Positions 31,637-42,471 of a DNA stretch of 64,000 nucleotides are shown piece by piece (within the stretch, counting starts at the first letter, position 1; each line of letters opens with the position of its first letter). The stretch is from Chondrus crispus (Eukaryota; Rhodophyta; Florideophyceae; Gigartinales; Gigartinaceae): the NCBI RefSeq assembly GCF_000350225.1, contig NW_005179040.1, positions 143,212 through 207,211 of the forward strand, written 5' to 3'. The position numbers and the translations under genes were made by a program. The notes under the pieces are model-generated. The model saw nothing but the letters and a program-made list of their open reading frames with translations, made no database searches and was not told where the DNA came from.

Positions 31637-33751
31637 ATGTCTAACCGCGTACTCGATACGGCCCCTTTCGCTCCTTCTCACGGCTCCGCTCTCTGGTCGG
31701 TATCCCCGGGGTCCTGTCTCGTGCTCCTCTGCGCGCGTGCTGACCTCTCGACCCCCTTCCTGTCAACCGGGGACCTCGTCTCCCCCTCTTCGGCATCAGC
31801 TCCTTGCCGCCGTGCAGTTGTGCGCGTGCCTTTGTGGCTCGCCGTCGGCATCATCCCGCTACTCCCTCCGGGGGAGTCCGTTCTTCTCCCTCCGACCCGA
31901 CAAGCTGCGTTCTTTCTCCTTCTCCACGAGCCCCCCTACTCTCTCGTCTGCCTAATCGGCTCGCGCCCTTTCGTCCTCACTATGTCGCCCCGGGCTACCC
32001 CTCGGGACAGCCCCTCGCTTCCGCGGTCATCGCCTGGCAGTGGATCGGACGCACCGGTCGTCTGCGCCCCGACCCTTGACGACCCCGCCTCCGTCGAGGA
32101 GGCGGGGGCATCACGACTACCTCCTACCGTCGTCAACGCTGCCGCTCCGACGCCGTGGTGGCCTCCCCGTCCGTTTCGGAAGGCCCGAGGGCCCCGGGTC
32201 TCTACAGTGCCCGAAGAGCCAAGTCCTCCGTCGCTCGCCGCCTTGCCGCCCAGCGCGCCATCGTCCTTGGTGGCAGGGGGTCCGATGCCCTTTCGGCCTG
32301 CGCGTGTCGGTGTCGGCGGTGGTTCCCCCGGCGGGGAGCTCGTGGCATGGTCGTGCGAGGGCACGTATCAGCCCGCAGAGGGCTCATATGGAGCTTCCGG
32401 TAGTTGCCGGTGCCCCGGTGCTCCTTCGACAGCGTCCCGGCTTGGCAGGGCCACGGAGGAAGAGGTGGCCCACACCTCTACGCAGTGGCTGGGGGTGCCC
32501 CTGGAGCAGTCGGTTCCGTTACCGCTCAGCCGCGTAAACTATGCGTGGCGCCGTCACGCTCGGTCGGGCGTGACCGTCGGCGAACTTCTGGCGAGGGCTT
32601 ACCTGCGCCCCGACCTGCTCCGGATCCGCACCATTTACGAAGGTGGCCTGGCAGCGGAGGCGTCCCTTGCCTTGGGTCGTCTGTTGTCCGAGGGGGACGG
32701 TGCTCCCTACCAAATTCCGGACGAGATACCCAGTGATAGGACGTTTGCCTATAGTGTGGAAGAGGTCGAATACGTCGATCGAATGTCGACGTACCTCTTC
32801 CACCGGGACCCCCGAGCTCCCCGTCGTTTTATCCTTTCAGAGGTAGCGGGGCTGTACGTCAGCCCCCGTCCTCGTGCCTACTCAAGGGTTCGTGCGGCTC
32901 TGCAGAAGTCCGCTTGCGCCCTGATGCGCATCCACCATATCGCCCTGGCTCCTAATGATTGGTCAGCGTACCGCCACGCCGATGAGGACGACGGTCGTGT
33001 CTTCCCATCCGCTGCTTTCTCTCCGGGCCTATCGCGAAGCGATTTTCCGGGGCTTCCGCCGGGCGTAGGGGAGGCACTCCCTTCGTTGGGAGTGCATCCG
33101 TTACTCCCCTACGCATTGAAGCATTTCGGCTTCGCTTGTGCTGACTCGAGGCACCCGGCGTATGAGGAACTTGTCTACAATTACGAGTGCGAATGGGCGT
33201 GGTCCACCTGTAACGCTTTAATGAGCGAGGTCTCGGTACATGGACGCTCCTTCGTACAGCCCGTCGGTGTGCTGTCCTTCCTGGGTCGCGTCGCGCCGCT
33301 TCTGCCCGACGTGACCCTGCACCCCTTGGAGCGCGGTTCCCCGAATGTCCCATGGTCCTACACCTCGGTCCTCGACTTGATGCACCGCGCCGTCGCGGTG
33401 CCCGAACGTAACAGGCGACCGTGGACCGACTACACGACAGGGACCCGGAGTTCCTTCCTGGCTTATATTGTCAAGGAGATGCCTTCGTGGCACGTCCGAA
33501 TCCTCTCCTGGCGGCCCCCTCTTGGAGCAAAGGGGGTGTCGATTCTACTGCGCGAGAGGCACGACGGAAGAGGTATCGCGACCTCGACGGGGAGTCCCCA
33601 GCCGTCGCGTCGGCTGGGACGAATGTGGTACGGAGCCTTCCCGTTATCGGTTCCCACACGGTGGCGGAGCCTACGTTACCTCCGCTCCCCTCCCTTGGTT
33701 CCGTTGGGTACCCTGGTACCCCGCGGGGACAAGCGCTCCATCTCGATTTAA
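31637..33751 (+). CDS. Antisense ORF of element A, first part (704 codons)
   Basis: Starts 57 bp inside the 3' LTR on the strand opposite to gag-pol. ATG at 31637 opens MSNRVLDTAPFAPSHG, and copy A' keeps this start (8371, MSDR). Residues 1-120 are hydrophobic and Cys/Pro-rich, 120-290 Pro/Ser-rich, ~290-640 look globular (FAYSVEEVEYVDRMSTYLF; HFGFACADSRHPAYEELVYN; VLDLMHRAVAVPERNRRPW). Near 33525, inside a run of G, the plausible protein continues in the frame of the next feature, so the last ~70 codons here are probably out of frame. No known domain recognised; the FG...DS spacing weakly recalls the B antisense ORF. Confidence 0.65.
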   Translation: MSNRVLDTAPFAPSHGSALWSVSPGSCLVLLCARADLSTPFLSTGDLVSPSSASAPCRRAVVRVPLWLAVGIIPLLPPGESVLLPPTRQAAFFLLLHEPPYSLVCLIGSRPFVLTMSPRATPRDSPSLPRSSPGSGSDAPVVCAPTLDDPASVEEAGASRLPPTVVNAAAPTPWWPPRPFRKARGPRVSTVPEEPSPPSLAALPPSAPSSLVAGGPMPFRPARVGVGGGSPGGELVAWSCEGTYQPAEGSYGASGSCRCPGAPSTASRLGRATEEEVAHTSTQWLGVPLEQSVPLPLSRVNYAWRRHARSGVTVGELLARAYLRPDLLRIRTIYEGGLAAEASLALGRLLSEGDGAPYQIPDEIPSDRTFAYSVEEVEYVDRMSTYLFHRDPRAPRRFILSEVAGLYVSPRPRAYSRVRAALQKSACALMRIHHIALAPNDWSAYRHADEDDGRVFPSAAFSPGLSRSDFPGLPPGVGEALPSLGVHPLLPYALKHFGFACADSRHPAYEELVYNYECEWAWSTCNALMSEVSVHGRSFVQPVGVLSFLGRVAPLLPDVTLHPLERGSPNVPWSYTSVLDLMHRAVAVPERNRRPWTDYTTGTRSSFLAYIVKEMPSWHVRILSWRPPLGAKGVSILLRERHDGRGIATSTGSPQPSRRLGRMWYGAFPLSVPTRWRSLRYLRSPPLVPLGTLVPRGDKRSISI

Positions 33752-34326
33752 CTCGCCGAGAGATCACCGCGATCCCCAGGTTGTCCCGCGCCCTGGGGAA
33801 CCTAATTGATCGGACTTGGAGCATAGAGGGCCTACTGCGGACCCTGACGAACTGGTATCTTGAGCGTAGCAGCGAGGCGCGTCGCCTCGCTGCGGAGCGC
33901 CAGTCCTTCGCTGCGGAGCGCGACTCTCTCGCTGCACAGCTTCGCGACGCCCGGTGCGAGCTCGAGGTCCTACGCGATGCCTCCTCACGTCGCGCGAGGG
34001 ATCTCCAGCGCGCCGTCTTCGACCGCGATCGGTATCGCGGAGAACGTGACGCGCTCAGAGCCGCTCGTGTTGGCCACCCGGAGCGTGCTGCGTCCAAGCC
34101 GCGGCAGAATCTTCGAGATTCTTCTGAAGGTCGCGGGTACGGCCTCTCGACGACTGACACGCCCGCGACCTCTGCTGATCCGCCTCGGGGTTGGACTCCC
34201 CACGGAGAGGCCGGACTTCCTCTGCTCCATGAAATGGAGCCCGAGTTGCCGTCTCATCCAAGTTATTGCCCCCCAGAGGCGCGTGCTTCCGGCCCGTCAG
34301 CGCCCTCTAACGGCACGAGCCGTTGA
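33421..34326 (+). CDS. Antisense ORF of element A, C-terminal part (coiled coil), other frame
   Basis: Likely true C-terminus of the preceding ORF after a single-base shift near 33525; joined length about 895 residues. After a Pro-rich linker it shows a helical Arg/Glu-rich stretch (SIEGLLRTLTNWYLERSSEA; LAAERQSFAAERDSLAAQLR) with heptad spacing, then a Ser/Pro-rich end. Codons before about 33530 are likely shadow frame. Function unknown; a coiled coil suggests oligomerisation. Confidence 0.6.
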   Translation: MDRLHDRDPEFLPGLYCQGDAFVARPNPLLAAPSWSKGGVDSTAREARRKRYRDLDGESPAVASAGTNVVRSLPVIGSHTVAEPTLPPLPSLGSVGYPGTPRGQALHLDLTRREITAIPRLSRALGNLIDRTWSIEGLLRTLTNWYLERSSEARRLAAERQSFAAERDSLAAQLRDARCELEVLRDASSRRARDLQRAVFDRDRYRGERDALRAARVGHPERAASKPRQNLRDSSEGRGYGLSTTDTPATSADPPRGWTPHGEAGLPLLHEMEPELPSHPSYCPPEARASGPSAPSNGTSR

Positions 34327-37300
34327 GCGCTCGGGTCGGCCTATGGTCCCGTACATCGTCCGTTAGCTCTCTTCTTGTAAAGCCCCTAAGGCATTTTCTT
34401 GTTACTTCTCCTTCAACGTTCGATCGTTGTCCTTTGCTTCGGTCGCGTCGCTGCCCCCTGTGCGACCGGCCCCCTTTTTTCGGGTGTGAGGGCCGTATAA
34501 GCGCGGGGGTCGCGCACCCCGCAGCCATACGGGCTACCACGGATCGCTTCTCCGGTGACCCTACCCGTCTCCGGCGCACGGGCCTCCTCGTCAGGGCGCC
34601 GCTGCCGCCCTCGGCACACTGGCGAGGGTGTCGACTTCGGCCCTGGTGGCAACTCCCACCCCCTCCAATGCCCCCTGGGGGTTCCGATGTGTCTCCAGGC
34701 GGCGGTTCGCCGGTCTGGTCCATTCCCCGTGGCGCTTAGCGAGTCTACTGTGACGGCAGGGCTCGGCGCGGGCCATTCCGAGGCGGTTCGAACTTCGTTG
34801 CGTGTGTCGTCGAGAGCCCCTTCGCGGCTGGTCTCGGTACGCCCAGTCGCCCGTTACCGTAACCGGGATTTTGGGAGTTGTTCGGATCACCGCCGTGATC
34901 GTTCCCGCCTCAGACGAATCCACGTAGTTCCGTCGGCTCGGCTACCATCCCACCCGGTGAGGTCGGTCACGGGGGCGTCCCCATGCTCACCCTTGGGAAG
35001 ATCGACTCCGGGGACCCGAGTGATCCGGGTTATTGCCCTTCGACATGGGCTCCTCAGGGCCGCCGGTGAACGCGCCCCGTTGAACACGCCTACCGCACAG
35101 CGTCGCTCCGGTGTGACGCGGTGCGTCCTCTATCCATAACATTAAAGACGTCCGCTTCATCCCCATACGCCCCATCTCTCTCTCTTCGTCGCGACGACCG
35201 AGGTCGCGCTTGGAGTCGTGGCTCCTGCCGGCCTCTCCATTCCGGAGGGAGGGGCGGTTGAGAAGCTCGTTAAGTTAGTTGCATTCGGTCTCCGACCCCC
35301 TGGGGTCGTGGTGCCGTCGGGGCTGCGCGGGGCCGACGACCCATTCCTCTTCGCTACCGGGTCTCGTACCGGTGTCCTTTTCGGCTCTCGAACGGAGGGC
35401 GGCGGGCCATCTGACGTCGTTTCGATGCGTCTCGTGCACTGTGGTCCGTCCACGTGCCGGCCAACCCAGACCCTAAGTCACAGTCGGGATGCCCGCTCAG
35501 TCGTGACTCCTTTCGTCTTCCATCTCGTGGGCGTTCGGCCGTCGACGTTCTCTTGCTCCCACTGCGTTCGGTACGCGGAATCTCCTTCTCTTGCTTTGTC
35601 AACGCGCCTCGTCGCCCTAAATGCATTCGATCGCGCTCCCTCCGGCGGCGTCCAACGGCAGCAAAGAAGGAGAGCGACGCGGTTCGGGTGCCGTCATGGT
35701 TCGTCTGACCCTAAGCGGTGGCGTGGAGATGGAGGCGCTTAGTCTCCGCGACGCACTTGCGGCTAAAAAAAACATCGTGGAGTATCGGTGGGGTCGACGC
35801 GGGCCGTCGTGGGTTCGGGCTCTCCGGCGTCCCTCGCCGTCGGCGGCGAAGGCTCGAAAGCGCGGGATCGACTCGCGTTCTTCTTCTCCTATTCCGTGGC
35901 GGCCCGGTCCTTTGTCGCTCGCGGGAGGACGACTCGGGCCAGTCGCTCAACCGGTGCGTGGTCGGCCGCTCAAGGAGGGGACTAGGGGCAGGAGCCGATC
36001 GGACGGCGTGGCGTGCGGGCGGCGCCGTGCCACGTCTTCCCAGACGGAATTCGCCTCGGTCGCGCGTCCCGGGTCTTCTTTGGGGTTTCGTCTCGTACGT
36101 TAGGCCTGGTGCGACCGGTGTCCTGTATGCGGGAAATCGAAGGAGACGTGCGAAGCGCAGTGGAGATGTTAGAGGCGCCAGCTGTCGGGGGTTCGCATTC
36201 TACCGCGCCTCTCGCCCTCGACGGCAGAGGGGGCGCGGGCTCGAACGCGCGGGAGCAGCTCGTGGGAGAACGGCTCGGGCATCTCGCGTGATTGGTACGC
36301 GGTCGGATGCGTGCGGAGGTGACTGTGGGAGAAAGCCGTTCGGTCGGCTTGGGGGTGCCGGAGCCGGGATTGCGCAGCGTCCGTTTGTGGTATTCGCACC
36401 TTCCTCCCCTTTGGTCAGGGGGCAGACGTGTGTACCTCCTGTCCGGTACCGTTTGTACCCTAGCTCCGCGCCGTCGGACTTCTCCTTGCTTTCGGTATGG
36501 CGTACAGTACCCCCGTGCGCCATGCACGTGCTGGTGTAATTGCCACCGTTGATTTTCCGTTATTTTAGTGGGATCGTGGCGGGGTGATTTGGTGATGACG
36601 CAAGCGGCGTTGGTGCATGGCGCGCGCCTCTGGCGCCGCTCACGTGTAACGTTCTCATCCCTCCCCGCAATTTTCCCTCTCATGGGGCATGTGTCAGCGG
36701 CGGTTTTGAAGTGTCTCGCGTCCGTGCACATATATTGGTGCCCCTCCGACTGAGTTGCTCTCGCCTCCTCGCTCTTATTGAACGGCCCTAGCGCGCGTTC
36801 TCTTGACGCCGCTCCCCTCGCCTGCGCGTCTGTCTGCGCGTTTTGCGCGTCTTCTCGCGCACAACCCAAACCGAAAGGACCATGATCCGGTCTTCTGCCG
36901 GGCTGTCTAACCCGGATGCTAATTGATGGCTCGCCGTGAGCTTTCACCTTCTCGGATATGCCGAGACAAAAGCGACGGGCATTCTGGTCGCTAGCTCCGC
37001 TCACCGAAGGGTTGTCTTGATTCCACCGCTGATCACTTCGTTCGTCGGGCGCCCCTCCTCGCCGTGGTTGCTGGACTTAACTGATCGTCCAGCAATCCTG
37101 TTCGGGGGGGGGTCGTCCGACTTTTCCGATCCGAACGGGGTTTTGCCGTCCTCATAATGTCGGTCATTACGAGGGCCCAACATATTTTCAGGCAGTTCGT
37201 ACTGTCCTGTTCTTATGTCTCGCGTCCTTGACGTCCGAGAAGTCAAGACGACTTGCCTTGAACGCTTCCCCGGCTGTGACCCTCCGATAGGGTTCGCCGA

Positions 37301-37376
37301 CTTCCTTCGCTTCCCCTTTTAGTCTGTTCGTGCAGGCTGGGGTTAATCCGCGAAGGAGCGGTTGAGGTCCTCCCCC
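34327..37376. other. Spacer of element A between pol and antisense ORF
   Basis: GC-rich, about 3 kb. Long frames occur on both strands (rightward 34555-35139, 35218-35742, 35718-36539; leftward 35982-37004) but they overlap and have no motif I recognise. The 35218-35742 frame has the most protein-like composition (VEKLVKLVAFGLRPPGVVVP). A relic of a second antisense gene is possible but unproven. Confidence 0.45.
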
Positions 37377-40300
37377 TTAAGCGTGAACGACCGCGTTCAC
37401 GGTTTGGGTGAGGTCTCTGCCGGTACGTCTCCGGAGGCGTTGGGCGTAACGAGACACCAACTCCTCCGGGACGTGAGTCCGCGCAGGCCAAGTGGGTGTG
37501 TCGTAATCCGCCCACTTGATGAGGAACTCCGTAGTTCCGTCTTCCATAACTCGATGTCTCAGTAGCCGTTCGAACGCATACTGCGTTCCCGCGGTGACCT
37601 TATCAGCGAGGTCCCGCGGGGTCGTCGTATTTGCTCGTGGCGCGTCTATCGGAGACGGCACGTACAGGCAGCCGTCGGCGGAGACTCGCTCGGTGACCCC
37701 ATCACGATCGATCGTGATGGTTCGGCGGTCATTGGCGAGCACGCGGTAGGGTCCGACCGCGGGCGAGGCGAGCTTGTTCGATGTCTTCCTCCCATCGGTG
37801 GGGTTCAGATATACGTATTCTCCGGGACGGAGCCGGGAATCAATACGTCGTATGCGCTTATCGAAGTCGCGCTTGTAGCGAGCCTGCGTGCGACGCAGGC
37901 TCCCGTAGGCCTTCTGGATAGTCGAATCCAAGGTCTTGAGGAACTCGGCACGTTGGTTCCCCCTATCGCAAGGGGGCGCGTCGCCGTCCGCCCGTCGGAG
38001 AGAGAACTCCGGCGCTGGCCTGCTGAGCACGAGCTCAAACGGCGTGGTGCGTGTGGTGCGATGTACGTGGGAGTTGTACGCATACGTAAGCGGCCCCACG
38101 TACACATCCCAGTCGTCCTGGTGTTCACCCACGTAGTTCCTCAGCATCGAGGCTATTGTTCGGTTATATCGCTCGACTTGCCCGTTCGTCTGGGGATGGT
38201 ACGCCGAAGTGTACAAATTCGTTATCCCCAGAACGCGGCACGTGCTGTGGAAGAACTTGGCATTAAACTGAGGGCCGTTGTCCGAAAGCAACGTGCGAGG
38301 GACGCCATACTTGAACACCCACGAGTCGCAGAACGCAACTGCGGCCGTGTGCGCTGTTATCGTGCGGAGCGCAACGACTTGCGTTAGCTTACTGAAGCGG
38401 TCCGTAATCACGAGCAGGAACCTTTTTACTGTCTTCGTCTTGGGGAGCGGCCCCAAGATGTCGATCGCGAGGTTCTCGAGAGACCTCGTAGCTGGAAACA
38501 ATCTCAATCGGTTGAGATCTTTCCTCGGCTTCACCCGGTTCATCGCGCAGGTTCCACACCCCCGCACCGTGGCTGCGACGTCAGCAGCCAGGTGGGGCCA
38601 GTAGTACTCACGTCGAAGTGCGTAGTACATACGGTTCTGGCCTGGGTGCCCCGCGATGGCCGGGTTGTGGCATAGGCGAAGGAGCCTGGCGCGGAGCGTC
38701 CGAGGTACCACCACCTGAACGATATAAGGGTCGAAGGGGTGTTTCCGTTTGAGCACCCCTTGGTGGTCCTCGAAGAACGCGGAGTCCCGGGACTCTGACT
38801 GTCGTGCCAAAACGGTTTGGCAGAAGTCATCCACGCGTTGCTCCTCAGCTATCTCCTCTATCGTAAGAGGGGCCGGAAGGTCGTCCTGCGGTGGGGCGAC
38901 CGGGGAGTCGAGCGCACCAGCCTCGGGGTCTTCGGCGCGCTGGATGTCGACGGCGTCGAACTCGTCGTTCTCCTCCCAAAACGAATTGGGTACTTGGAGA
39001 GCGGGGGCTTCGTCGTCGCCTCTCGGTTCGTCGCGCGTCCGTACGCGCGACCTTGTTAGGGCTTCGGCTTGATTCCATGTCGTTACGAAGACATGGACGG
39101 CCTGATGATCGCAGCTCGCGGTACAAACGTGGTCCGCGAGCTCGTTCGATACGTCTCGAACTGTCATGCCCCCGTCGAAAGTGGGGACATCGTCATCCAC
39201 CTCGACGGTGGGGCGAGGGTCATCGGCGACCTTCGGCGACACGAGTCGTGACAGGGCATCGGGCACCTGATGCACGCGTCCGGGGCGGTACTGAATGGTG
39301 AAATCGTATTCAGCCAGACGTAGCCGCCACCGGGTGAGTCTTCCGGAACTCTCGGTGAGGGACATGAGCCATCGGAGGGCGTCATGGTCCGTCTGTACAG
39401 TGAACTTCGTGCCTTCTACGTACGGCCGTAGTGTGCGGACGGCCCACACTACGGCGAAGCACTCGCGTTCTGTAGCGCTGTAGTTGCGCTCACTATCGGA
39501 CAGTGAGTACGACCAATACCCCACGGGGCGCCAGTCGTTCGGCTCTTCGTGCTCCTGAAGTAAGGTGCAGCCGAGTTGGTAGGCACTCGCGTCGGTGTCT
39601 ATCATGTACGGACGACCGTGCCGGGGCAACGCGAGGATCGGCGGAGCCATCATGCACTTCTTAAGGTTCTCGAACGCCTGAAGTTGCAGCTCCGTGGAGT
39701 TATAGATGTCAGGATTCGAATCCCTGCGCGTCATGTCGGTCAGAGGACGCGCAATCTTAGCGAACCCTTTAACGAATCGGCGGTATACGTTACACGCCCC
39801 GAGAAACGAGCGCACTTGCGTCAACGTCCTCGGGAACGTGAACGTCTTGAAAGCGTCAGCCGCCGTATCGGCCACGCTCAACTTGCCTGGGGAGATGACG
39901 TGCCCCAGGTAGTGCACCTTCGGTCGGAAGAAGCTGCACTTCTTGAGCTTAAGGGAGATACCGGAACTCCGCAGTAAGCTCAAGACAGTATCGAGATGCC
40001 TCGCGTGTTCTCCGTGCGTACGGGAGAACACGATCACGTCGTCGAGATAGACGAGGCATATTTGCCAGCGGACTCCGGAGAGTATTATGTCGAGCGCACG
40101 TTGGAAGGTGGCCGGTGCCCCTTTGAGTCCAAACGGCATGCGCAAGTGGCGAAACGTGCCCATGTGCGTCGTAAACGTGGTCTTATCCCGGTCTTCCGGA
40201 GCGACCGGGATCTGCCAATAACTGGAATTGCAGTCCAACGTGGTGAAGACGGCTGCATCTCCTAACGAGTCGATGCAGTCGTCCATCCGTCGCAGCGGAT

Positions 40301-40664
40301 ACGAATCCGCTGCGGTCTTCGCGTTGAGACGCCGGTAGTCCACGCAGAACCGAAGAGAGCCGTCTTTCTTCGGTACGAGCACCACGGGGGACGCCCACTC
40401 GGTGCTGGCGGGTTCGATAACCCCTGCGTTCAACATCATGTTGACCTCCTTTGCGACCATTTCGCGCATGGCCGGGCCCTTCCGATAGGGCATAGAACGA
40501 ATCGGTTTCGTTCCCGGTTCGAGGGGAATGCGGTGCTCTGTGGCTTGGATCGTCCCGAGCGCACCGCTCCACAGACTTGAGTGCTTACGGAGCATCTCGA
40601 GTACGTGGCCACGGAGCTTGTCATCGTCGATGTATGACAGGTCGATCCCTTTTTCCCAATCCAT
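37377..40664 (-). CDS. pol: Pol of element A (RT, RNase H, integrase, chromodomain; 1095 codons)
   Basis: Complete, uninterrupted polyprotein part. RT: FCVDYRRLN near residue 107, YLDD at 206-209 (QICLVYLDDVIVFSRT). RNase H: MIDTDASAYQLG, ERECFAVVWAVRTL, QTDHDALRWLM, DALSRL. Integrase: zinc finger CHNPAIAGHPGQNRMYY..CGTCAMN, catalytic LAIDILGPL, LLSDNGPQFNAKFF and AYHPQTNGQVERYN, then a GPY/F-like SPAVGPYRVLANDRRT. The end (FERLLRHRVMEDGTTEFLIK, WADYDTPTW) is a diverged chromodomain lacking part of the usual aromatic cage. ATG at 40664 lies in an open frame that continues upstream through a single TAG to the protease part. Confidence 0.93.
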   Translation of the reverse strand: MDWEKGIDLSYIDDDKLRGHVLEMLRKHSSLWSGALGTIQATEHRIPLEPGTKPIRSMPYRKGPAMREMVAKEVNMMLNAGVIEPASTEWASPVVLVPKKDGSLRFCVDYRRLNAKTAADSYPLRRMDDCIDSLGDAAVFTTLDCNSSYWQIPVAPEDRDKTTFTTHMGTFRHLRMPFGLKGAPATFQRALDIILSGVRWQICLVYLDDVIVFSRTHGEHARHLDTVLSLLRSSGISLKLKKCSFFRPKVHYLGHVISPGKLSVADTAADAFKTFTFPRTLTQVRSFLGACNVYRRFVKGFAKIARPLTDMTRRDSNPDIYNSTELQLQAFENLKKCMMAPPILALPRHGRPYMIDTDASAYQLGCTLLQEHEEPNDWRPVGYWSYSLSDSERNYSATERECFAVVWAVRTLRPYVEGTKFTVQTDHDALRWLMSLTESSGRLTRWRLRLAEYDFTIQYRPGRVHQVPDALSRLVSPKVADDPRPTVEVDDDVPTFDGGMTVRDVSNELADHVCTASCDHQAVHVFVTTWNQAEALTRSRVRTRDEPRGDDEAPALQVPNSFWEENDEFDAVDIQRAEDPEAGALDSPVAPPQDDLPAPLTIEEIAEEQRVDDFCQTVLARQSESRDSAFFEDHQGVLKRKHPFDPYIVQVVVPRTLRARLLRLCHNPAIAGHPGQNRMYYALRREYYWPHLAADVAATVRGCGTCAMNRVKPRKDLNRLRLFPATRSLENLAIDILGPLPKTKTVKRFLLVITDRFSKLTQVVALRTITAHTAAVAFCDSWVFKYGVPRTLLSDNGPQFNAKFFHSTCRVLGITNLYTSAYHPQTNGQVERYNRTIASMLRNYVGEHQDDWDVYVGPLTYAYNSHVHRTTRTTPFELVLSRPAPEFSLRRADGDAPPCDRGNQRAEFLKTLDSTIQKAYGSLRRTQARYKRDFDKRIRRIDSRLRPGEYVYLNPTDGRKTSNKLASPAVGPYRVLANDRRTITIDRDGVTERVSADGCLYVPSPIDAPRANTTTPRDLADKVTAGTQYAFERLLRHRVMEDGTTEFLIKWADYDTPTWPARTHVPEELVSRYAQRLRRRTGRDLTQTVNAVVHA

Positions 40665-40688
40665 CAGTGGATTTTCGGGATCCTTTTG

Positions 40689-41611
40689 CTAGTGGAGTAC
40701 AGTACCCCTCGCCGTCGGTTGGCATAAAGGTGACCGTTCGTCCGGGTCGACCCCCCTGCCCCCGGCGGTTGTCTTATCGTCGGAGTTGGATCGGCCAGCT
40801 CCTACCCCACCGACTTGATCGGTCAAGTCGGTCAGGTGTAGCGCGTGCGCGATCCCCTCGGCGACCCCACGTTCGGGAGTGAGGATCGCGAGGGGGTTGC
40901 GCTTCGCGTATCCCACGACGGTGTGCTTCGGAAGCTTCTTTTCTCGTCGTGAGAAATTCGCGACGATGACTTCGAAGGTCTGATTCGGTAGGACCTCCGC
41001 GACGCCATTCGTCAGCCTCATTCCATGTCGGTGTTGGAGTGAGGCTTGGGTTCCAGGAACACGAGGCCCCTCCCCGCGGTTGTCACACGCACGCGGGCTT
41101 GTGACATCGCGGGGATGGTAAGCCAACGGGCGATTCGGATCGCTTGCGGGGCCTCCTCGCGTACGTCTGGCCGACCCGCGTGTCACCCGTGTCGCCTGGT
41201 AGGGGGAGTCGACCCCCCCTTTCCGTCGACGATGGCGACGGAACCGCCTTGGCGTAGCTCCATTCGCTGAGCTTCGATGTCGATACATCGCACGTGCGTA
41301 TCGATGAAGGCCGTGCCGAGGAGGACCGGCACGGCGAGCTGGTCCGCGACCACGAACGGAATTCGGAACACCGTGTTCCTCAACGGCACGGCCAGGCGCA
41401 CGACTGCCGAAAGCTTGAGGGGGTTGCTATTCGCGCCTGCCAGTCGTGGCAGAGGTGCGTCGTGCACGACGTAACGCATCCAATCGGGGGGAAGGTCGGC
41501 CTTCCTCACCAGATTATACCCCGAGCACGTATCGACGGCGATCGTGCGTGGTTTAAATGCATTTCCCTCTGTGGCTATCGAGCCGAGGACGTTGTAAATC
41601 TTCGACGTCAT
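40689..41611 (-). pseudogene. pro: Protease region of element A, in two frames
   Basis: 41611-41183 carries the active-site loop AVDTCSGYNLVRKADLP, where the usual DTGAG reads DTCSG, so the conserved Gly after Asp-Thr is Cys and activity is doubtful, and LAVPVLLGTAFIDTHV. 41288-40689, in another frame, carries the post-protease domain (LTNGVAEVLPNQTF, VIVANFSRR) matching element C. The change of frame falls near a run of seven G (about 41213-41219). It ends at a TAG followed by CAA, in frame with pol. Confidence 0.75.
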
Positions 41612-41683
41612 AAAGCAAATGACGCCGTCGACAACCTTCGGGGCGGCCTTATCGGTGAGGTCGTTCCGCCAGGGCCTTCGATT

Positions 41684-42471
41684 TCAGTGCTGGCCCCGCT
41701 TCCGTTTCCTTCTCCCCCTTCCTTGGGGCGTCCGCGGATCGGTGACGCCCCTCGGATTATTCGAGTCCGTACGACACGGACCCTTCTCCGGCGACCTTGG
41801 GCTCGCGAGAGTCAGGGGGTCGACCGAATCTTTTCGGTCGTCGTTGCCCCTGCCGCCATTGTTACGCCTCACCGGGACGTCGGCTGTCCCGGTGTCTTGT
41901 CCCCCTGACGTCGGGCCTTCGGAGGCCTCGACGTGCGCTCCCTCCTGTATCGGCATTACAGGAGCTCCCGTGTTCGCCTCCGGTAGCGGGGGATTATTAT
42001 CAAACAGTACCGCCCGTGTCCTTGGCGAGCACGCGGGGTCGGGTCTAGTTCGTGGGGAAAAGACGGCTCACGCGACCGCGTGTACGTAACCGTCTTTACC
42101 TTTTTTTCGAACTACCCGTGCTATCGGAGCTAACCTCCTGGCCATCGACGGCAGGTCTTCCTCTGGTAGCCGGCCGCGTAGGTCGGGACGATTCCCCCAC
42201 TGCGGCTCGGCGGCCTTGGCGAAGTACTCGGGTACTTTTGGGCCTTTACCTGCGGCGTCCGGTCGTCGCAGGATATGGGGGACGAAGAGAGTCGGTTCTC
42301 CTTCGTGACCCTCCGTGGGTAGAGGGTACGGATCCTCTACCCAGTCTTGCAGGTACATTATCGCATTTTTACCTGTTGGGGTAACCGAGAACGGTCTCGG
42401 TCCCCTCTTTCTCCTTGTCGGGGGTACCTTGTGTCCGCCTGCCGGTAGGCGGGTCGATCCCGGCGATCGAA
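41684..42471 (-). pseudogene. Gag-protease linker of element A
   Basis: Short leftward frames following gag: about 42471-42369 in the +1 frame (VTNSIAGIDPPTGRRTQG), 42358-42068 (MYLQDWVEDPYPLP, PEYFAKAAEPQWGNRPDLRG) and 41956-41684 in the protease frame. They read like coding sequence with frameshifts and two stops, the counterpart of the basic pre-protease region of element C. Confidence 0.5.

Noticed and set aside
35982..37004. 340-codon leftward frame in the A spacer
   Set aside because: Composition is that of a random frame in GC-rich DNA, overlaps longer-looking frames on the other strand, no motif.
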